Source of the DNA: Eucalyptus grandis
Taxonomy: Eukaryota; Streptophyta; Magnoliopsida; Myrtales; Myrtaceae
DNA length: 64,000 nt
Assembly (NCBI RefSeq): GCF_016545825.1
Contig: NC_052614.1
Coordinates: 13,410,559 to 13,474,558, forward strand
Direction: 5' to 3'
In this document: in pieces, positions 59,005 to 64,000 of the stretch
How the letters are laid out: each line of letters begins with the position of its first letter
Numbering within the stretch: position 1 is the first letter of the stretch
The notes under the pieces: generated by a model
Database searches by the model: none
The model's input: only the letters and a program-made list of their open reading frames with translations
Told to the model about the DNA's origin: nothing
Program-made: the position numbers and the translations under genes

Positions 59005-60339
59005 ATTTTTTTCATTTTGTGAAAATCCTCTAATCTTCTAATTGATTTTCTAATTATCATACAAAACTTGTAAGTCATGTGATTACCAGTATTAACGAGC
59101 TATATCAGACTATTACAAGCCACATCATATTGCTTATTTTTTAATCCATCATCAACTCGTTATATTGGTATTTATCCTTTTCAAAACATTCATAATTTTG
59201 TTCTCGGTGCATTAGATTAAATTAACAAATCAATGAGTATTTTTTGCATTTTTCTAATATTTGTATTTTTTAAAATTGATAGCAAAAGGACATCAGATAC
59301 AAAACTTTCACAAATTAACATTTTATATCCTTAAAAGATATGTGCACTAATTGTGTAATGGAAAATAAAAATGCCCCCCTCCCCCCCAAAAAAAAAAAAA
59401 GACAAAGGAAAGGCAAGATCCTAGAACTAAAGATGTCCTAAAATGCAGACCAAGTCGTTTGGTTTGTAATATAAGATGAAGGATGCATATCTTGTTGGGC
59501 TGTCTGATCCTTGGGAAAGCCATATGATGAAGGAGATCCTCTTGATTATAGTGCTATTGGGCTTTTTGGAAAAAAAAAAATCAATTTCCGTGGACTGTGA
59601 TAAGGACTAAATTTGAAATGATGCTTGTTTAGCTTTCGACTTTGAATCTTCAAAGTCCATTGGAAAAATGTCAGGTTGTCATATAATTTTTTTTTTTGGG
59701 ACCACTTTGGGGAAATATCAACATTGCTTTCAGCATTTTTGGATGGCAACTTCCATGATTAATGAACCTTATTTTATTTTATTTTTGAAATTGCCCTCAC
59801 TAATATTTTCATATTCTAATCTTGTGCTCGACTATTCATTTTCTCCAACCGTTGAAGTCCTAAGCAGTTATGCTTAATTCTTCACTGGAAGTCACTCATC
59901 GAAGGTCTTTGTCCAGCTCTCCAATAAGGGCAGCCGCACTTGCGTCCTTGCCTAGTTCATCTTCTCTAACGTTGCCCTCTCGATTATTAGGCGAGACCTA
60001 GAGGATCGCGGCTCAAGCAAGATCTGGTGAGTCGAGGGTTACCAAGAGCTACCGAGGTTGATGGCCGAGCATTGCAGATGTATGCAAGGCATCGAGCATC
60101 TTTGTATCTATGTCAAGCGTCACCACTTGAGGCTATTTCGCTGTCACTTCACCTAAGTCAAGAAAACTCGGAGCCCTTGCCCGGGTTGGTGGCAACCCTC
60201 GGAGCCCTCGCCATAGCCTTAGAAGACAATAAGCAATAGCTCCCTTTGTTTTTCCTCTCTCTCTCTCTCTCTCTTTTTAATCGTTTTAACTTTCTAAGCT
60301 ACTTTGCAATAAGTTACGACAAAAGTATTTAACTAAACT

Positions 60340-61130
60340 GTATATGTTTTTCGGGACTTTTTAAATATTGTCTAGCTCAACACCTCCTCTCTTAGCAGCT
60401 CTCGCTCTCCGGAATGGCTTCCCACTGTGCATCATCCATTCGTATTCTCCCTCCCCCGAACGAACTGGGCTCTTATTTGCGAGTTTGTTTAGTTTCTGTC
60501 ATTTTTCGGTTTGTCCGGGTTATCCAACTGTCAAGGCACCCCAATTTTTCTTATCTATTACCTGCACAAAGACCTGACTTGGAAAAGCCGAAATTTTCGG
60601 TTCGGTTCGGTTCGAATGGGATCTTTGTTAACCCCTGGGTCTAGTCCAATTAGAAACAAAGATAGATAACCAAAAGAGACCGTTCCCGAAACATATTCCA
60701 AACAACGGTTATGACGGCCCATGTCCGATCCAAATCCAAATTGGGTTTCGTACAATTTCCCACTTTCATAGGTTTCACGCACCCTATCTCGACATGTCTA
60801 TCGACGTTGACCGCAAGCCCGAGAAGTTATCAAATATTCTGCTCAATTTTAGTCGGGATTATCGCACACGAAGTTTGGTCGGCGGAAACCGCACATCATC
60901 CATACTTTTGCTCAATTGATTGCTCATGGTGGAACCGACCTTTGGGTTTAGTACTAGGCGGACATCGACGGATTTGTCATTTTCAATTTGTCGGAACGAG
61001 AGCCCAGGGAACTTAATTGAAACTTTATTGGAAAATTTCTACAAGTTTGACGATATACGACACAAATTACAAAATTGAGAACTTAAAGAAAACAACGCAA
61101 ATTTCGTGATAAAATGTTTCAATAAATTCA
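60340..61130. other. Copy-B-specific insertion of unknown kind
   Basis: About 0.8 kb between regions matching 40900 and 41000 in copy A. It is moderately GC-rich with cggttcggttcggttcg at about 60598-60614. It lacks a domain, a long frame or clear terminal repeats. It could be an old insertion or sequence lost from copy A. Confidence 0.4.
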
Positions 61131-62794
61131 GTCTCTATTTGAAATGGCTTTTAAGGATGTATCCGTTTCACGGAAAATTCAATGAAAAACATTTTTCAGG
61201 ACCATGGTTAGTTTTCATTTATTTGGCGATAAATGATGGAAAACATTTTTTTTTTATGTTTGTATCTTATTTGAAAATGATTTCAATCTCATGCTTTTAT
61301 CTTAAAAAAAAAAAAATCGAATTTTTAAATATTTTTTTCATTTTTTTTAAATTTTGAACTTTTAATTTTTTTTTAAATTAATTTTTTTCATTTTTTAATT
61401 TTAATTTTCCCCTTTCTTTCCTTTCCTTTTTCCTCGTTCCTCTGCTGTGATTGGTTGGCAACGGCCATAGGCAAGCTCAAGGCTTGCTTGATGTTGGCCT
61501 CGGGCAAGCTTGACTCACCAAGATTTGATGAGGTTGAGCCTCGTTGAGCCGTGTTTATGCTTGATCGTTGGTCGTCGCCGAGACTTGACGACTGGCTAAG
61601 GAAGAAATAAAAAGAAAATGAAGGAAAATAATAAAAATATAAAATTAAAATTAAAAATTCGAGATGAGCAATTTCGAAAAGTGTTTTCACCTCTTCAAAT
61701 TTAGCAATTCACTATTTTAAATGTATACGCGAATACTTTCATTAATCAGAAAGTATTTTTAGTTGACTAGCTATTTTCCACGAGGTCTGAAAAATCAATT
61801 CCCCAAATATATTTTTCCCAAAACAAACACACCCTTACTTTTTACTGTTTTACTTAAGCTAAATCTCTCTACTCATGCACTGTTTTTTTTTTTTTTTTTC
61901 CTGGCGAAAGTCAAAACTCTCGAATTGTTTACAATGCTCCAATATTGTCACGTAAAATTTGCAATTGATTTTTTTTCACAATTTTCTGAGATCAGAACAA
62001 CAATTTAAATATTGGCGAGTACTTTTCTTTTTTTTTGAAAATGTTGCAAAAAAATTGGTTATATCTAACATGGATTTTCTGGTGTCAATTTATTTCCAAG
62101 ATGGGAACCTGTCACTTGAAACTTGAAAGAAACAGTACACGGAGACTCCTGCCATTAGAAGGCATCGTCAAAATTCACCGCCAAGTGATCTTATAGTGAA
62201 GTGGCAAATTATAGCAATAATAAAAATACCCATCATAATAATGGCGAAAACCGAATATACCCAAATCATATCAAGTAATCGTTTTATGACATCATTATGT
62301 ACAAAGCAGGCATCTATATAGCAGGAAGCCATGTGTAAGCTCAAGCGGGTCTCTCACATGTCACAGGACTATAGAACACTGCAACATCGTCTTGTCAAAC
62401 AGCGCGGGAAGCAGCTTAACCCAAGTCCCTTCCTGAAGCTCCCCCTGCAAGCCGACGCCACATTAGTCGGCGTGCTGGCCGCGCCAGCGCCGTAACCTAT
62501 CCCTGAACAGGTTCGCCATTGTTCCAAAATAAGATAAGATTAGATATAAAAGTGACATAACTTAAATTTTATTCCAAAATAAGATAAAATCGGATATAAA
62601 AAGGGATATAATTTAGATAAAATATAGATTGAATAAATTGAATAATATTTTTAATATCCATGGTATAAATGTTATTTTTTTTTTCGAATAATAAATAACT
62701 GAAATTAATAAAATATTATAATAGTTGAATTTTAATATACATACTTCTTGTTAAATTAAAATTTTTCCTATTAAAATTCCAACTCAAATTTTGA

Positions 62795-63895
62795 CAGAAA
62801 TGGTTGAAAGCTATCAGACTGCTGCATAATCTAAAGAGGAATATTTACTGTCAACTCGAATTTGAATTGCTGCAGGCCCAATCTGCCTATTTATATTCTT
62901 CAATGCCAGCCACCGTTCCGCGTTCAAGAAATTACCCTCTTGACGATTTCCCAGTCCAGGAATTTCACCTCTTTTTCTCTTTGGGGTCTTTTTTGTGCAT
63001 ATTGTCGCATGATGGAGGAGCTTCGGATTATAGTTCATGCAGCTCTCCTATTATGGCCTCCTCAAGTACTTGCCATTAGGTTGAGAAGTGTGAAAATGTT
63101 GACGTTCCCCTGAACAATGGCAGGGGAATTCCCTTCGAGCCACTGCCTTTGCTGAGCTTCATGGCCATGGCTTTGCATGAGAACCCTAAAGACGCTAGCC
63201 CTAACGCTATTCCGTGTAGAGAAGCTGGGGATGACATTACCGTGGCGCTCCAACTCGGCCTCCCTAATTATTCAAGCGGATCGGCGGGTTCTCCCTAAGA
63301 GATTACGAGCCGAAGTGCGAGCGTGGAAAGATATTGGATCCCTACTTCGGAACAAATCCTCATTGGATTCACCCATTTGTCATGCCATGTTTGCTTCAAA
63401 ACGTTCAACCGCTACAGAAATCTTCAGGTGAGAAGAAGCTGAGATGCGATTGGTGGACATATTTTTGGACCATTGGTTAGCTAAACATCATGTAGTAACA
63501 CGCATCTATGATGAAAACTAATCGCAATGTGTGTTTGAGATCAAATGTTGGTGAACTGATCGACAAATTCGATGCACTGCACATTTTTAGGATGCGCATG
63601 ACAAAATTTATGGAACATAAAATGATTTCTGGTCAGAAATTGAAAAATTAAAAATTTTATCTTATGTTTTCTTCTTCAAATCTATTTCTGGAACAAAAAT
63701 CTGTTTCAGAAATAGAAAAATCAAATTACGTTTCCAAACGGATTTTTATTTCAAACCTGTTTCGGGAAACAGAGAAACAGAGAAATAGAGAAGTAGAAAT
63801 GTTATCAGCGCACCCTTAGTTGACATGAGGCTAGAACTCGAGCCCGTTCATTGAGTTGTTGCGTTATCTTCTCCTAGCTTATGCATGAAAGCTAG
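62795..63895 (+). pseudogene. Decayed copy of the TT1-like gene (exon 1 and part of its intron)
   Basis: The upstream part (from gacagaaatggttgaaagct) matches 20285-20371 and then 20802 on. The exon-1 copy is 63009-63427, starting with the same double ATG. A one-base loss near codon 6 shifts the frame. In the original frame there are stops where CATGAG became CATTAG (about 63075) and where TCCTCAGAG became CCCTAAGAG (about 63295). The first zinc-finger half ([15 protein letters not shown]) and the splice donor (CAG|GTGAGA) persist. The intron matches 21370-21600 apart from a MITE. Similarity fades at about 63895, and exon 2 is not seen before the window ends. Confidence 0.92.
63587..63818. 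mobile_element. Tourist/Harbinger-like MITE, 226 bp, in the TT1 pseudogene intron
   Basis: The element is 63590-63815, flanked by TTA (63587-63589 and 63816-63818). The ends GGATGCGCATGACAA and the reverse complement of TTATCAGCGCACCC are imperfect inverted repeats. The interior carries repeated agaaacagaaatag-like phrases. The intact TT1-like intron lacks it near 21530. The TTA target site suggests a PIF/Harbinger origin, but the TIR style could also fit hAT elements. Confidence 0.75.
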
Positions 63896-64000
63896 TTTAC
63901 TCTGAGTTGATCGTGATATAACTATATATTTATATCTAGTTAGAATGACATTGACAATAAAATTCCCACAAACATGACAATCATACAAAAGTCATGTGTT

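Larger units (their letters stand above)
54831..62220. repeat. Right part of duplicated copy B, no intact gene
   Basis: Collinear with 36395-41866 after removing insertions at 56136-57224, 58234-59004 and about 60340-61130. A minus-strand frame at 55197-55583 (128 codons) contains GDETGTISVVARRPIRNDDV and RPTNLYVTSELWTALRGAFM. It is conserved with the broken copy at 36755-37100, so it may be a remnant of a real exon of unknown family. The tail at 62160-62220 equals the end of copy A. Confidence 0.65.

Noticed and set aside
61140..61840. Possible MITE with ends ggatgtatccgtttc and gaaacaaacacaccct-like sequence
   Set aside because: The ends resemble a plant MITE family, but I could not find a matching target duplication, so the boundaries are unsupported.

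Overview
This window is nuclear DNA from a flowering plant, most likely a core eudicot. The evidence is spliced genes with GT-AG introns, the plant-only WIP zinc-finger and QUA2 methyltransferase families, a UGT85-type glucosyltransferase cluster, an intron-containing elongator tRNA-Met, and plant Copia, TRIM, SINE and MITE elements. I cannot name the species from the sequence.

Layout. (1) 1-5040: a minus-strand QUA2/TSD2-like pectin methyltransferase. Six coding exons are visible and the last lies beyond the left edge. A GA/CT-rich leader and promoter reach about 5040. (2) 5041-20300: gene-poor, AT-rich DNA. It holds a hAT-like MITE, tandem repeats, one tRNA-Met gene and a decayed Cassandra-like TRIM whose terminal repeats carry 5S rRNA-like sequence. 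(3) 20950-22146: a complete two-exon WIP1/TRANSPARENT TESTA 1-type zinc-finger gene. (4) 23283-62220: a tandem segmental duplication. Copy A (about 23283-41866) carries UGT1 and UGT2. Copy B (about 41870-62220) carries UGT3. All three UGTs are on the minus strand, with two exons each and a phase-1 intron at the same site. UGT1 and UGT2 are intact. Exon 1 of UGT3 is split by a 7.6-kb Copia retrotransposon with a clean 5-bp target duplication. (5) 62795-64000: a decayed copy of the TT1-like gene (exon 1 only), itself hit by a small MITE.

Comparing copies A and B reveals many later events. Two large fold-back elements (1.09 and 0.77 kb) are present only in B, and a SINE with an 18-bp target duplication only in A. 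A 1.7-kb deletion in B has an inverted repeat at its junction. A segment in A is inverted beside a 0.9-1.0-kb-arm inverted repeat. UGT2 has no counterpart in B.

Function. The UGTs are predicted cytosolic UDP-glucose-dependent small-molecule glucosyltransferases. The TT1-like gene is a predicted regulator of flavonoid (proanthocyanidin) accumulation. The QUA2-like protein is a Golgi membrane enzyme of pectin synthesis. They are neighbours, not one pathway. The most notable item is the Copia element. Its LTRs differ only by short indels, yet its coding region has many frameshifts, and its leader carries dense TGACGTCA and TTGACC arrays.
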